Notes under the pieces: model-generated | The model's database searches: none | Told to the model about the DNA's origin: nothing | Seen by the model: the letters and a program-made list of their open reading frames with translations, nothing else | Source of the DNA: Desertivirga xinjiangensis | Lineage (GTDB): Bacteria; Bacteroidota; Bacteroidia; Sphingobacteriales; Sphingobacteriaceae | DNA length: 64,000 bases | Direction of reading: 5' to 3' | Assembly (NCBI RefSeq): GCF_024436435.1 | Contig: NZ_JAFMZP010000007.1 | Coordinates: 124,001 to 188,000 of the forward strand | Program-made: the position numbers and the translations under genes | Shown: in pieces, positions 25,465 through 34,263 of the stretch | Position numbering within the stretch: the stretch's first letter is position 1 | Layout: each line of letters starts with the position of its first letter

Positions 25465-26904
25465 ATGAGAAAATTTATAACTATCGGCGTACTTGCAGCT
25501 ACAGTCGCACTGTTTGATATGTGTGCGGTGAATCCGGTAACTGGAAAGAAGCAGATTGTGTTAATGTCTGAGGAACAGGAGATTGAACTTGGCAAGCAAT
25601 CCGATCCTGAAATTATACAGCAATTTGGCTTATATGAAGATAAGGCATTGCAAGAGTTCATTAATCAAAAGGGCAAAGAGATGGCGGCGGTATCGCACCG
25701 GCCCGATCTTCAATACCAGTTCCGAATCGTCGATTCTGACATATTGAACGCTTTTGCTGTGCCGGGAGGTTATGTTTACTTCACCAGGGGCATAATGGCC
25801 CATTTTAACAACGAAGCTGAATTTGCTGGTGTGTTAGGGCACGAAATAGGGCATATTACAGCACGCCACTCCGTTATACAGCAGCGAAATGCAATGCTCG
25901 GGCAGATTGGATTAATAGCAGGCATGGTGATAGCGCCTGAATTAACCGACTTTGCTCAAACAGCATCTCAGGGCATGCAGTTGTTGTTTTTAAAGTTCGG
26001 ACGCGATGATGAAAGGCAATCAGACGATCTTGGTGTAGAATATTCTTCCAAAATTGGCTATGACGCTCAGCAAATGGCGGGCTTTTTTAATACCCTTAAG
26101 CGTAAATCGGCACAAACCTCGTCGGAGGAGTTACCTGCATTTTTATCAACACATCCAGACCCGGGCGACCGTAATGTGGCTGTTTCAAAACTAGCATCGC
26201 AGTGGAAACAGCAGCTGAATCTCTCGGTTCCAAAAGTTAACCGTGATACATATCTGCGACGGATCGACGGCATCATTTACGGAGAGGATCCTAAACAAGG
26301 TTTTGTTGAAAATAGCATTTTCTATCATCCTGTTCTAAAGATCCAGTTTACTATACCTTCCGGCTGGGCGTCCCAAAATTCGCCTCAAACGTTTCAGATG
26401 GCTTCTAAAGACGGAAAAGCCATGATGCTGCTGAATATGGCGCCGGGTAAAACGTTGAAGGAAGCTGCGGATGCTGTGCTTAAACAATATGGTCTTACCT
26501 TGACAGGATCATCTGAAACTACTGTAAACGGGCTGCCTGCTATCAGGATACAAGCGAATCAGGTCTTAGAGCAGGGAACATTAAGCACTCTTTCATATCT
26601 TATTCAGCACGGGGGAAATATCTATCATTTGATAGGAGTAGCGGCACAAGCTGACTATAATAACTATGCTTCTTTATTTGCAGGCAGTATGCAGAGTTTC
26701 AGAAACCTTACAGACGCATCAAAACTAAACCGTAAGCCGGAAAGGGTTCGCATTAAAACGGTCAAACAAACCGGAACACTTGAGCAGGCTCTTAAAAGTT
26801 ATAATGCGCCTGTAAAACGATATGAAGAACTCGCCATTTTAAATGGAATGACTCTAAAGGATAAAGTCCAGCAAGGAAGTTTGTTTAAAGTGATAGAGCA
26901 ATAG
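25465..26904 (+). CDS. M48-family metalloprotease lipoprotein
   Basis: 479 residues from ATG 25465. The signal ends at FDMC, a lipobox-like site with Cys20. The HEXXH zinc motif is HEIGHITARH, and the third ligand is in DDERQSDDLG. The C-terminal region from about 270 holds a beta-rich domain and a LysM-like end (LEQALKSYNAPVKRYEELAILNGM). It resembles BepA/LoiP-like proteases that control outer-membrane protein quality. Confidence 0.9.
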   Translation: MRKFITIGVLAATVALFDMCAVNPVTGKKQIVLMSEEQEIELGKQSDPEIIQQFGLYEDKALQEFINQKGKEMAAVSHRPDLQYQFRIVDSDILNAFAVPGGYVYFTRGIMAHFNNEAEFAGVLGHEIGHITARHSVIQQRNAMLGQIGLIAGMVIAPELTDFAQTASQGMQLLFLKFGRDDERQSDDLGVEYSSKIGYDAQQMAGFFNTLKRKSAQTSSEELPAFLSTHPDPGDRNVAVSKLASQWKQQLNLSVPKVNRDTYLRRIDGIIYGEDPKQGFVENSIFYHPVLKIQFTIPSGWASQNSPQTFQMASKDGKAMMLLNMAPGKTLKEAADAVLKQYGLTLTGSSETTVNGLPAIRIQANQVLEQGTLSTLSYLIQHGGNIYHLIGVAAQADYNNYASLFAGSMQSFRNLTDASKLNRKPERVRIKTVKQTGTLEQALKSYNAPVKRYEELAILNGMTLKDKVQQGSLFKVIEQ

Positions 26905-26920
26905 AATTTCGATCAGGGGC

Positions 26921-27562
26921 TTATGATGCCGCAGTATAAAATTCTTCTTTTTCAGAAGTATGGATGTGAATCACCCCTGATAAAACCAGGTTAACCAATA
27001 TCCTTTGAGCCCTTCTCCTCGATAAGTTGAGTAATTTGCTATATTCTTTTGCTGTAATTCGTTCGTTGTAATCAAGGTATTCCAGGAGAGATTTCTCTTT
27101 TGATGAGTATTCTATTAAAACACCGTCCTCTTTCGAGCTGCCTTTCAGAACATCAACCACAATTTTGCTCGCCAGAAGGCTTTTATCTTTGACCCTGATA
27201 TAAACCCACCATTTTTTGTCTTCGCCCAGAGCGTAGTGAGGTTTTGTATCGCTCTCTTTAATTTCTGCAACGAGAACAATTTTATCGTCTATATACACTT
27301 CTTCAAAGATGGGCTCAATAACCGGTCGGCAAAAAAAAGTCCCCGCTTTCTCAAGCATAAATTTTTCTTCTTCTTCAGCTTTGACGCCTTTTATAGTGCC
27401 GTTGTCGAGTACGCCCACCAATAGTTTCCCCCCTTTATTGTTAGCAAAAGCCACCAGGGTCTTTGCTATTTTTTCGCAGGATGTTATCGTCTTTTTGAAG
27501 TCAAGATTAAAACCTTCTCCTTCAAATATTAGTTGCTTAATGTGATATGGTTTCAAATTCAT
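26921..27562 (-). CDS. AlbA_2/Schlafen-type ATP-binding domain protein
   Basis: 213 residues. The AlbA_2 domain is in the first 125 residues: FEGEGFNLDFKKTI, AKTLVAFANNKGGKLLVGV, DNGTIKGV. The C-terminal part looks like a winged helix (ITAKEYSKLLNLSRRRAQRILVNLVLSG). Such proteins are usually called transcriptional regulators or Schlafen-like; some related proteins serve in phage defence, but nothing in the neighbourhood supports that here. Confidence 0.85.
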   Translation of the reverse strand: MNLKPYHIKQLIFEGEGFNLDFKKTITSCEKIAKTLVAFANNKGGKLLVGVLDNGTIKGVKAEEEEKFMLEKAGTFFCRPVIEPIFEEVYIDDKIVLVAEIKESDTKPHYALGEDKKWWVYIRVKDKSLLASKIVVDVLKGSSKEDGVLIEYSSKEKSLLEYLDYNERITAKEYSKLLNLSRRRAQRILVNLVLSGVIHIHTSEKEEFYTAAS

Positions 27563-27597
27563 CAGGTATTTAATCCTGTATCAAACATTTTTGTTTG

Positions 27598-28062
27598 TTA
27601 AGCTTCAATTAAATGGCGGATATAAATCTCATTCTTAACTAAAGCGCATAGCTGGCCATTCTTATCAGAAACTTCCGTAAGATACGTTTTCAAAAATTTC
27701 TCCCCGGATTGTAAGACGGTACACACTTCTTCAATATCTTCCTTAGATAAACGGATTTCAAAATACAAAGAAGTTCGGCCCGGCTTAATAAAATCAACCT
27801 CGGTATGCTTCACCCAAATCCTGGTCTTGTAACCCCTTCTCAACAATATCTCATGAAATAAAATAGGGTAAAACGGATCGGCCGCACAAAATATGGTACC
27901 TCCAAATATAGAACGATTATAGTTGATGTTTAATATACTCCGCGCAATTTTTACATTTACCCCCATAAAGCCTTTATGGAATTCCATCACCCAAATTCTT
28001 TGCAGGAGCAGTGGCGGATAGATACGCATCGCCCATTTTAGTGCTCTTTCTGAAACTACCAT
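27598..28062 (-). CDS. DUF4442 hotdog-fold protein
   Basis: 154 residues beginning ALKWAMRIYPPLL. The pattern FKGFMGV-like N-terminus, ARSILNINYNRSIFGGTIFCAADPFYPILFH and the closing beta strands match DUF4442, a hotdog-fold thioesterase-like family. Substrate unknown. It lies 35 bases upstream of AlbA_2 on the same strand. Confidence 0.8.
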   Translation of the reverse strand: MVVSERALKWAMRIYPPLLLQRIWVMEFHKGFMGVNVKIARSILNINYNRSIFGGTIFCAADPFYPILFHEILLRRGYKTRIWVKHTEVDFIKPGRTSLYFEIRLSKEDIEEVCTVLQSGEKFLKTYLTEVSDKNGQLCALVKNEIYIRHLIEA

Positions 28063-28188
28063 ACCTCACGAATATCAACTTTAATTAAAAAAATAGCAAT
28101 TAAATAATTTTGTGCTTAAACATTTTTTAAGAAATGAAGTTGAAACTTTTGAGTATTAAAAACTTAAAATAAAAAAAGCTAGCTGCTT

Positions 28189-28467
28189 ATGAAAACGAAA
28201 AATTTGAAGATCGCTTTAGGAATGGCAGTACTTGCCTTCGCTATGGCATGTAACTCCGGCAAAAATGAGTCTGATTCAACAGATTCGATGATGGATTCGG
28301 ATACGATGATGATGGATACCTCTGGCACCATGGGTACCGATACCATGGGTATGGGCACTGGAACCGGTTCTGATATGGGTACAGGTACAGGTACCGGTAC
28401 AGAAACTGGTACTGGAACAGGTACAATGGGTTCGGATACCGCAAGTACGCAAACTCCGGCTCCTTAG
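28189..28467 (+). CDS. low-complexity lipoprotein (92 aa)
   Basis: A type II signal peptide ends AFAMAC, with Cys21 as lipidation site. The mature part consists almost only of Asp, Met, Ser, Thr and Gly (SDTMMMDTSGTMG, then TGTGTGTETGTGTG), encoded by GGTACN-type hexanucleotide repeats. It is probably a surface or periplasmic lipoprotein with an unfolded tail. I know no function. Confidence 0.7.
   Translation: MKTKNLKIALGMAVLAFAMACNSGKNESDSTDSMMDSDTMMMDTSGTMGTDTMGMGTGTGSDMGTGTGTGTETGTGTGTMGSDTASTQTPAP
28370..28430 (+). repeat. GGTACN hexamer repeats in lipoprotein gene
   Basis: Imperfect tandem hexamers GGTACA / GGTACC / GGAACA encode Thr-Gly pairs. Unit changes would keep the reading frame, so tail length may vary between strains. 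Confidence 0.6.
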
Positions 28468-28475
28468 ATCAATTA

Positions 28476-28534
28476 AAGGGACTATCAAATAAACTCTAAA
28501 CAATCATTGTCATAGCAGAATTTGTTAGTCCCTT
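28476..28534 (+). terminator. weak hairpin after lipoprotein gene
   Basis: AAGGGACTA (28476-28484) and TAGTCCCTT (28526-28534) are perfectly complementary, but the loop is 41 bases. An A-run follows, not a T-run. Possible terminator or mRNA end structure. Confidence 0.35.
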
Positions 28535-28592
28535 AAAAAATTATTTCCCTGATCGAACTTTATTCGTAGTTTCAGCCTCCCAATCTGAAAAT

Positions 28593-29819
28593 ATGATTAA
28601 AACCAATTCTTCTCCCAAGAGTGTAATTTTCCTGGTAATTGTCGCCGCCCTTGGATACTTTGTGGATATCTATGATCTTGTATTATTTTCGATAGTTCGT
28701 ATTGAGAGTTTTAAAGATCTGGGCATTGCAGATGAAGATATGCGGGTTATGGGTGAGTATGTGATCAACATGCAGATGGGCGGCTTGCTTTTAGGAGGCA
28801 TTTTATGGGGGATCATAGGCGACAAGCTGGGGCGGATTAAGGTATTATTTGGTTCGATATTAATGTATTCGCTTGCTAACATTGCCAACGGACTGGTAAC
28901 TGACATCAATGCTTATGCGATTATTCGTTTCATTGCCGGTATTGGCCTCGCCGGCGAGCTGGGCGCTGGAGTGACACTGGTGAGCGAAACAATGTCTAAG
29001 GAGAATCGCGGTTATGGAACCATGATAGTAGCGGGAGTAGGGTTGTTTGGTGCTGTTTTAGCGAATACCGTCCACGAGCTTTTCACCTGGCAAACGGCCT
29101 ATTTCGTAGGAGGGGGACTTGGCTTGTTACTGCTTTTTTTACGGATCGGAACCTTTGAATCGGGAATGTTTAACGAGGTTGCCGGCAAGGATATTTCGAA
29201 AGGAAATGTGATGATAATCCTGGGAAACAGGAAAAAATTTATTAAATACTTACACTGCATCATAATTGGTGCTCCTTTATGGTTTGTGGTTGGTATCCTG
29301 GTTACCCAGTCGCCTGAATTTGGAAAGTTTCTGGGCGCCCCGGAACCACTGAGTGCCGGAAAAGGAATTATGTATACCTATATCGGAATTGCCATAGGTG
29401 ACGTTTTTGCAGGCTTATTTGCGCAGTTTACTAAATCCAGGAGACTGACGATGCTGGTATTTCATTTGCTTTCAATTGTCAGTGTGGTATTTTACCTTAG
29501 CAGTTATGGTATCACCCAATCCCAATTTTTAATCCTCTGTGTCTTCATTGGATTCTCTGTAGGTTATTGGGCGACTTTTGTAACGATTGCTTCTGAGCAG
29601 TTTGGAACTAATATCCGGTCAACCGTGACCACAACGGTTCCGAACTTTGTACGGGGCGCATTAATCCCGATCACTTTTCTTTTTGAGTTCTTTGTACACC
29701 GGTATAATATTATTACTGCAGCCTATATACTTACCTTCTTTCTTTCAGTAATAGCGCTGTTCTCTCTGAGCCAGCTTAAAGAAACCTTTGGAAAAGACCT
29801 GGATTATATAGAGGAATAA
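28593..29819 (+). CDS. MFS transporter
   Basis: 408 residues with about 12 membrane helices. The first cytoplasmic loop carries the MFS signature GDKLGRIKVLFGS, and FVDIYDLVLFS in helix 1 resembles the metabolite:H+ symporter group. The substrate cannot be told. It is followed after 55 bases by hemF in the same direction, but no functional link is evident. Confidence 0.88.
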   Translation: MIKTNSSPKSVIFLVIVAALGYFVDIYDLVLFSIVRIESFKDLGIADEDMRVMGEYVINMQMGGLLLGGILWGIIGDKLGRIKVLFGSILMYSLANIANGLVTDINAYAIIRFIAGIGLAGELGAGVTLVSETMSKENRGYGTMIVAGVGLFGAVLANTVHELFTWQTAYFVGGGLGLLLLFLRIGTFESGMFNEVAGKDISKGNVMIILGNRKKFIKYLHCIIIGAPLWFVVGILVTQSPEFGKFLGAPEPLSAGKGIMYTYIGIAIGDVFAGLFAQFTKSRRLTMLVFHLLSIVSVVFYLSSYGITQSQFLILCVFIGFSVGYWATFVTIASEQFGTNIRSTVTTTVPNFVRGALIPITFLFEFFVHRYNIITAAYILTFFLSVIALFSLSQLKETFGKDLDYIEE

Positions 29820-29874
29820 TGCTTTTCTTGATGTTTCCATTGAATCTTAGAGTTTTTCAGTTCATCTTTGCGGT

Positions 29875-30771
29875 ATGATTAGCAAAGAACAAATCGCCTC
29901 AGAATACCAGCTCATACAGAATGAGATCTGTGCCGGCCTGGAAATGCTCGATGGTAAAGCAAAGTTCAGCGAAGAACTATGGGAACGTGAAGGTGGAGGA
30001 GGTGGAAAAACAAGAGTTCTTGAGAACGGAAATGTTCTGGAAAAAGGTGGTGTAAACTTCTCCGCGGTGCACGGTCAGCTACCGGTACTGCTAAAGCAGT
30101 CTTTCAAGGTGAACGATAATCGGTTCTTTGCTACAGGAGTATCCATCGTAATACACCCCAATCATCCAATGGTGCCTATTATTCATATGAACATTCGTTA
30201 TTTCGAAATGAATGAGAATATCAGGTGGTTTGGCGGCGGTATTGATGTTACCCCTCATTATGTCTTTGAAGAGGATGCCCGTTTTTTTCATCAACATTTA
30301 AAAGCGGTTTGCGACGACTACAATGATCAGTTCTACTCAAAATTTAAAAAATGGGCCGACGATTATTTTTTTATCAAGCACCGCAATGAAACACGAGGTA
30401 TAGGCGGTATTTTTTACGACCGTTTGAACCCGGAAAGTGCGGAAATCTCCTGGGAGCAGATCTTTGAGTTTTCTAAAGCTGTAGGACGTTCTTTTATTCC
30501 AATATACAGCGAATTGGTCTCCCGGAACAGAAACAAGCAATATGATGACTTGAATAAACAATGGCAATATCAGCGTCGCAGCAGGTATGTCGAGTTTAAT
30601 CTTGTATACGATGCGGGTACAAAATTTGGCCTGGAAACCAACGGCCGGATCGAATCAATCCTGATGAGTCTTCCACCACAGGCAAACTGGGCTTATAATT
30701 TTCAACCAGCAGAAGGCAGTGAAGAAGAGAGAACTGTAAGCCTGTTGCAAAAGGGTATAGACTGGGTTTAA
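29875..30771 (+). CDS. hemF: oxygen-dependent coproporphyrinogen III oxidase
   Basis: 298 residues, the usual HemF length. Conserved blocks: EGGGGGKTRVLENGNVLEKG, GVNFSAVHG, HPNHPMVPIIHMNIRYF, WFGGGIDVTP and a dimer-interface RRSRYVEFNLVYDAGTKFGL. It converts coproporphyrinogen III to protoporphyrinogen IX using O2, so the organism makes heme aerobically. CATCTTTG, one mismatch from the promoter consensus, ends 4 bases before the ATG. Confidence 0.96.
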   Translation: MISKEQIASEYQLIQNEICAGLEMLDGKAKFSEELWEREGGGGGKTRVLENGNVLEKGGVNFSAVHGQLPVLLKQSFKVNDNRFFATGVSIVIHPNHPMVPIIHMNIRYFEMNENIRWFGGGIDVTPHYVFEEDARFFHQHLKAVCDDYNDQFYSKFKKWADDYFFIKHRNETRGIGGIFYDRLNPESAEISWEQIFEFSKAVGRSFIPIYSELVSRNRNKQYDDLNKQWQYQRRSRYVEFNLVYDAGTKFGLETNGRIESILMSLPPQANWAYNFQPAEGSEEERTVSLLQKGIDWV

Positions 30772-30833
30772 TTCAATGCCGGGCTTTATCTGTTTCTTGC
30801 CAGCCAGTTGAATTTGGTTTTATATCGCTTGCT

Positions 30834-30857
30834 GGCGCACACGTGCCGCGTGTGCTA
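30834..30857 (+). repeat. GC-rich palindromic repeat, copy 1
   Basis: GGCGCACACGTGCC followed by GCGTGTGCTA. It contains the family core GTGCCGCGTGTGCT in the plus direction, within the 197-base gap between hemF and the EVE gene. Confidence 0.8.
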
Positions 30858-30936
30858 AAGGAAACTTCTAACAGGAAAGATCCTGAATGGGGAGCCGATA
30901 ATTGTGCTAACATATCGCCTAATCCTTGAGATTTGC

Positions 30937-30944
30937 TAGTTTTG
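30937..30944 (+). promoter_or_regulatory. -7 promoter element for EVE gene
   Basis: TAGTTTTG, exact TAnnTTTG, 24 bases before ATG 30969. It lies inside a longer open frame from 30933, supporting the later start. Confidence 0.55.
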
Positions 30945-30968
30945 TTGCGGAATATAACAACAAAACGC

Positions 30969-31382
30969 ATGAATTATTTTTTAGTTAAATCAGAACCGTT
31001 CAAATATAGCTGGGATAAATTTAAAGAGGATGGGCGGACCTTCTGGGACGGTGTAAGGAACTTTCAGGCGAGGAATAACCTGAAGGCAATGAAAGAAGGC
31101 GACCTGGTTCTATTTTACCATAGCAATGAGGGTAAAGCTGTTGTTGGTATTGCAAGAGTTGTTAAGGAATTTTACCAGGACCCTACCACCGAAGATCCCA
31201 ACTGGGTTGTTGTTGATCTTGAACCCGTGGAAGCTTTAAAAAGGCCGGTTACCCTGGAAGAAGTAAAGTCAGATGCCAGGCTAAACAACATTGGCCTGGT
31301 GCGACAAGGGCGGCTTTCTGTTATGACGGTGACCCGCGAAGAATTCGATAGGATTGTTGAGTTAGGCTCTTGCGGGCAATAA
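30969..31382 (+). CDS. EVE (PUA-like) domain protein
   Basis: 137 residues from ATG 30969. EVE-domain pattern: NYFLVKSEPFKYSWDKF, WDGVRNFQARNNLKAMKEGDLVLFYHS, VVGIARV and DPNWVVVDLEPVE. EVE proteins fold like PUA and YTH domains and are thought to read modified bases in RNA or DNA. It is a stand-alone protein here, without a fused restriction or nuclease domain, so a housekeeping role is likelier than defence. Confidence 0.93.
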   Translation: MNYFLVKSEPFKYSWDKFKEDGRTFWDGVRNFQARNNLKAMKEGDLVLFYHSNEGKAVVGIARVVKEFYQDPTTEDPNWVVVDLEPVEALKRPVTLEEVKSDARLNNIGLVRQGRLSVMTVTREEFDRIVELGSCGQ

Positions 31383-31487
31383 TATTGTTAAATATCAGGT
31401 CAGATTTTTTAATTATAGCGAATTAGTTTTTTATTCCTGTTTTAAATCCCGAAACTAGTTTACATATTTGCTGAAATAACGCTTTAT

Positions 31488-31976
31488 ATGAGAATAACAT
31501 TACTTGCTTTAATTCTTTCTATCTTTTTTACAGCTAACTCTGTCCAGGCGAAACGTAAGGACAAAGTTTACACCGCCAAGGTGTACTCTGTTGATAAAAA
31601 AGTATTCCGTGGCACCCTGCAGTCAGCCGATGATAAAGGTGTGTACCTTACAACCAGATCAACGCCTGAAGGGCAGCTAATTGCACTTGACCGGATAAAG
31701 TCGATCAAAATTAAATCTAAAAGAGCTGTTAACACTGGTTTTACAGTAGGCTTACTTACAGGACTAGCCGCTGGAACAGCCGGAGCGGTTATTCTGCATT
31801 CAGACGATAAGCTTCAAAACACCGGCCTTATCGTTGGAGGCTTATGGGTAACGTTCCTTGGCGGAGTTATCGGTGGTAAGATAGGAGGACGTCCTAAAGA
31901 AAAGATCAGCATAAATGGTAGCAGCCAGGTTTATGCTGAGAAACTTTCTGTGATAAAAAATTATACGCAAAACTAG
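31488..31976 (+). CDS. exported hypothetical protein (162 aa)
   Basis: A signal peptide (ending SVQAK, about residue 22) is followed by a short beta-rich domain and a glycine-rich membrane stretch (FTVGLLTGLAAGTAGAVIL, then GLWVTFLGGVIGGKIGG). It may be an outer or inner membrane protein; family not recognised. A terminator shared with the convergent thioesterase closes it. Confidence 0.75.
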   Translation: MRITLLALILSIFFTANSVQAKRKDKVYTAKVYSVDKKVFRGTLQSADDKGVYLTTRSTPEGQLIALDRIKSIKIKSKRAVNTGFTVGLLTGLAAGTAGAVILHSDDKLQNTGLIVGGLWVTFLGGVIGGKIGGRPKEKISINGSSQVYAEKLSVIKNYTQN

Positions 31977-31984
31977 AATTCAAA

Positions 31985-32026
31985 AGATATAAAAAAGCAG
32001 AACCCCGGTTTTGCTTTTTTATATCT
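31985..32026. terminator. bidirectional terminator overlapping a stop codon
   Basis: Arms 31985-32004 (AGATATAAAAAAGCAGAACC) and 32007-32026 pair over 20 bases with one G-U. T-run and A-run flank a CCGG core. The stop of the thioesterase gene (32019) lies in the right arm, so its last codons are part of the hairpin. Confidence 0.85.
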
Positions 32027-32543
32027 CCGGGAAAAATAGAGCTTTCAATTCAGTAGCGTCGTCGGGTTTCATTTTCCCGGCCAATATTAACCTTAATTGC
32101 CTTCTCCTCAGGGCGCCGTCAAATAATTGCATTTCTTCCTCAGTCTCCGGAATTAATTCAGGGATACGCATTACCTTGCCATTTTCATCTAAAGAAACAA
32201 ACGTATAAAAGGCTTCGTTACTTTTGGCTTTAGCGCCGGTTGATATATTTTCAGTCCAAACTACTAAACGTACCTCCAAAGAACTATGAAAAGTTCTGGA
32301 GACTTTTGCTTTTATAGTAACTACGTCCCCGAGTTTTATAGGTTGTTTGAAAGAAACGTTATCTACAGATGCGGTGGCAGCTATGCGATTGCAATGTTTC
32401 TGTGCAGAAATGGAGGCTGCAATATCCATCCAATGAAGTAATCGGCCCCCCATCAGGTTGTTCAGGGCATTGGTGTCGTTGGGCAGAACTAACTCGTTCA
32501 TTATGGTTAATGATTGCTCTGCTGTTTTTGCATTAATAGTCAT
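32019..32543 (-). CDS. acyl-CoA thioesterase, hotdog fold
   Basis: 174 residues: MNELVLPNDTNALNNLMGGRLLHWMD is the BACH/YciA hotdog signature, with the catalytic Asn/Asp in NALNNLMGG and ASISAQKHC, then VDNVSFKQPIKLGD. It hydrolyses acyl-CoA in the cytoplasm; chain length is not predictable. A promoter element just before the ATG predicts a leaderless mRNA. Confidence 0.92.
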   Translation of the reverse strand: MTINAKTAEQSLTIMNELVLPNDTNALNNLMGGRLLHWMDIAASISAQKHCNRIAATASVDNVSFKQPIKLGDVVTIKAKVSRTFHSSLEVRLVVWTENISTGAKAKSNEAFYTFVSLDENGKVMRIPELIPETEEEMQLFDGALRRRQLRLILAGKMKPDDATELKALFFPEI

Positions 32544-32548
32544 TACAA

Positions 32549-32556
32549 CAAAGGTA
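32549..32556 (-). promoter_or_regulatory. -7 promoter element for thioesterase
   Basis: TACCTTTG on the minus strand, exact TAnnTTTG, ends 5 bases before ATG 32543. Transcript start is predicted at the ATG. Confidence 0.6.
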
Positions 32557-32699
32557 GCCTAAATGTTATTTTTCACATCATTTTTGTGTTAATTCTGTTT
32601 CACATAATAAAAATTGAGTGCACAATACGTTTTGTCGTTTAAAAAATTAAAACTTATGATTTGCACATCGGTATATATAGTTGAACAAAAATCCTATTT

Positions 32700-33257
32700 A
32701 TGAACAAAGTTCTAATTACAGGCGAAACAGAAGATGAAATTTGGAGAAAGATATCGGATGATCTAGGTCAGAACGAACCATTGGATTATCAGGTGTATAT
32801 TGAAAGTCAGGGCCGTCAAATATCTCTTAATATCGATATTGATCTTGGTGGAGGATTTGAGGGAGGATATGCCGTAACCTCTTTTAGTTCCTTACTTCAT
32901 AAAAACGATGATTTCCGCTTTGCAATACACAGAGAAGATTTTATCGATGAGATCGGAAAGTTTTTCGGGATGCAGGACGTGCTGATCGGATATCCTGAGT
33001 TCGACAACAAGATGATCATCAAAACCAATGACGAAGCCAGAGTTAAATTCATTTTTTCCGATCCTGGAAGTCGCCAGGTGTTTCAATCACTTGAAAACTT
33101 CTCTTTCGGCGTGGCGCATCATCACGTTGCTGATTCTGAATTTAAAGAACCTTTTTTAGAACTGATCATTGAAGACGGTATTACAGAGGTAGCAGCATTA
33201 AGGCAGATCTATAATGCATTCACTGAAGTACTCACGAAGATGGATCCACTGGGCTAG
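32700..33257 (+). CDS. hypothetical protein (185 aa)
   Basis: An alpha/beta protein without signal or membrane segments: alternating beta strands (YQVYIESQGRQISLNIDIDLGGGFEGG), an HHHV stretch at about 141-144 and an acidic helical end. I do not recognise a family. Its last 26 bases overlap the end of the convergent sterol desaturase gene. Confidence 0.7.
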   Translation: MNKVLITGETEDEIWRKISDDLGQNEPLDYQVYIESQGRQISLNIDIDLGGGFEGGYAVTSFSSLLHKNDDFRFAIHREDFIDEIGKFFGMQDVLIGYPEFDNKMIIKTNDEARVKFIFSDPGSRQVFQSLENFSFGVAHHHVADSEFKEPFLELIIEDGITEVAALRQIYNAFTEVLTKMDPLG

Positions 33258-34179
33258 TCTCTCTTGCGAGTCCTCTGCTGATTTCTTGTTTTTTCTCAAA
33301 GGCAATCCGTGAAGGACTTCCGAAAATATAGTACCACTTCTTCTTAAGGCCCCTGGCCATCTTAACATCATGAAGGATATCCAGATATTCGTGAAAGTTG
33401 AGGTAAACGGGGTTTAATTTAACATCGAGCTTGGTAGTAAGTCCGTAAGTTGGCTTCTCTTCTTCTATTTGATATGAACCGAAGAGCCTGTCAAATATAA
33501 TAAACGTAGCCGCGAAATTTTTGTCCAGATACTTGTCATTGGATCCATGGTGTACCCTGTGATTAGAAGGGGTGGCAAAAATATATTCGACGATTGGATG
33601 CAGCTTTCCTATATATTCAGTATGAACCCAAAACTGATAAAGTACCGATAATTGGTTCGATATGAAAAAGATTACCGGGTGAAAGCCCAGGAAAGCCAGA
33701 GGAAGAAAAAATATCAGTTTAAAGTGTTGTACCCAGCTCTGTCTGAATGAAACGGTAAGGTTGTAATGCTCGCCCGAATGATGCACCACGTGGGCTGCCC
33801 AGAAAAAGCGGTGAAAATGCGAAAGGCGGTGCGACCAGTAGCTGCTGAGGTCGTAAAGAACGAAGCAGGGGATCAATGTCCACCAACTGAATGCCATTCT
33901 CCAGGGCACCAGGTTATAAATCCATATAGCGCCATAGAGCAACACAATTTTCAAAAGCATGTTTACAACCAGGTTTCCTATGCCGATAAAGACAGAACCT
34001 ATAGTTTCCCGCAGATCGTAATTCTGTTTATGCGAATACAGGGAGAAAGCGATTTCAAGCAGCGTTAATGCGGCTACGGCGGGCAAGGCGTATAAAATGA
34101 TCTCAGGCGAACTTTTTTCTATCTGAGCTAAGTTTTCCAGCGAAATTTCAGGTGCACCAAATAATTTAAATATATACAT
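33232..34179 (-). CDS. sterol desaturase/fatty acid hydroxylase family protein
   Basis: 315 residues with several membrane helices. The histidine clusters of the di-iron family are HRLSHFHRFFWAAHVVHHS and, further on, HRVHHGSND; a further HTEY follows the fifth helix. Members hydroxylate or desaturate sterols and fatty acids; in bacteria substrates are often carotenoids or lipids. The 3' ends of this gene and the 185-aa gene overlap by 26 bases. Confidence 0.92.
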   Translation of the reverse strand: MYIFKLFGAPEISLENLAQIEKSSPEIILYALPAVAALTLLEIAFSLYSHKQNYDLRETIGSVFIGIGNLVVNMLLKIVLLYGAIWIYNLVPWRMAFSWWTLIPCFVLYDLSSYWSHRLSHFHRFFWAAHVVHHSGEHYNLTVSFRQSWVQHFKLIFFLPLAFLGFHPVIFFISNQLSVLYQFWVHTEYIGKLHPIVEYIFATPSNHRVHHGSNDKYLDKNFAATFIIFDRLFGSYQIEEEKPTYGLTTKLDVKLNPVYLNFHEYLDILHDVKMARGLKKKWYYIFGSPSRIAFEKKQEISRGLARETSPVDPSS

Positions 34180-34263
34180 TAATCAGGTTTACAGGCGATG
34201 TGCCTGAAAAACGTACAATTCCGGTCTTTGTTTAGATATTGACAGCAAATTGTTCCCAATAAC

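Noticed and set aside
26921-27562. AlbA_2/Schlafen protein as part of a defence system
   Set aside because: Neighbours are an M48 protease and a hotdog protein; no defence genes or mobile elements nearby.
30773-30970. 65-residue minus-strand ORF between hemF and the EVE gene
   Set aside because: It crosses a palindromic repeat and the EVE promoter, and its sequence has no family signature; likely a chance frame.
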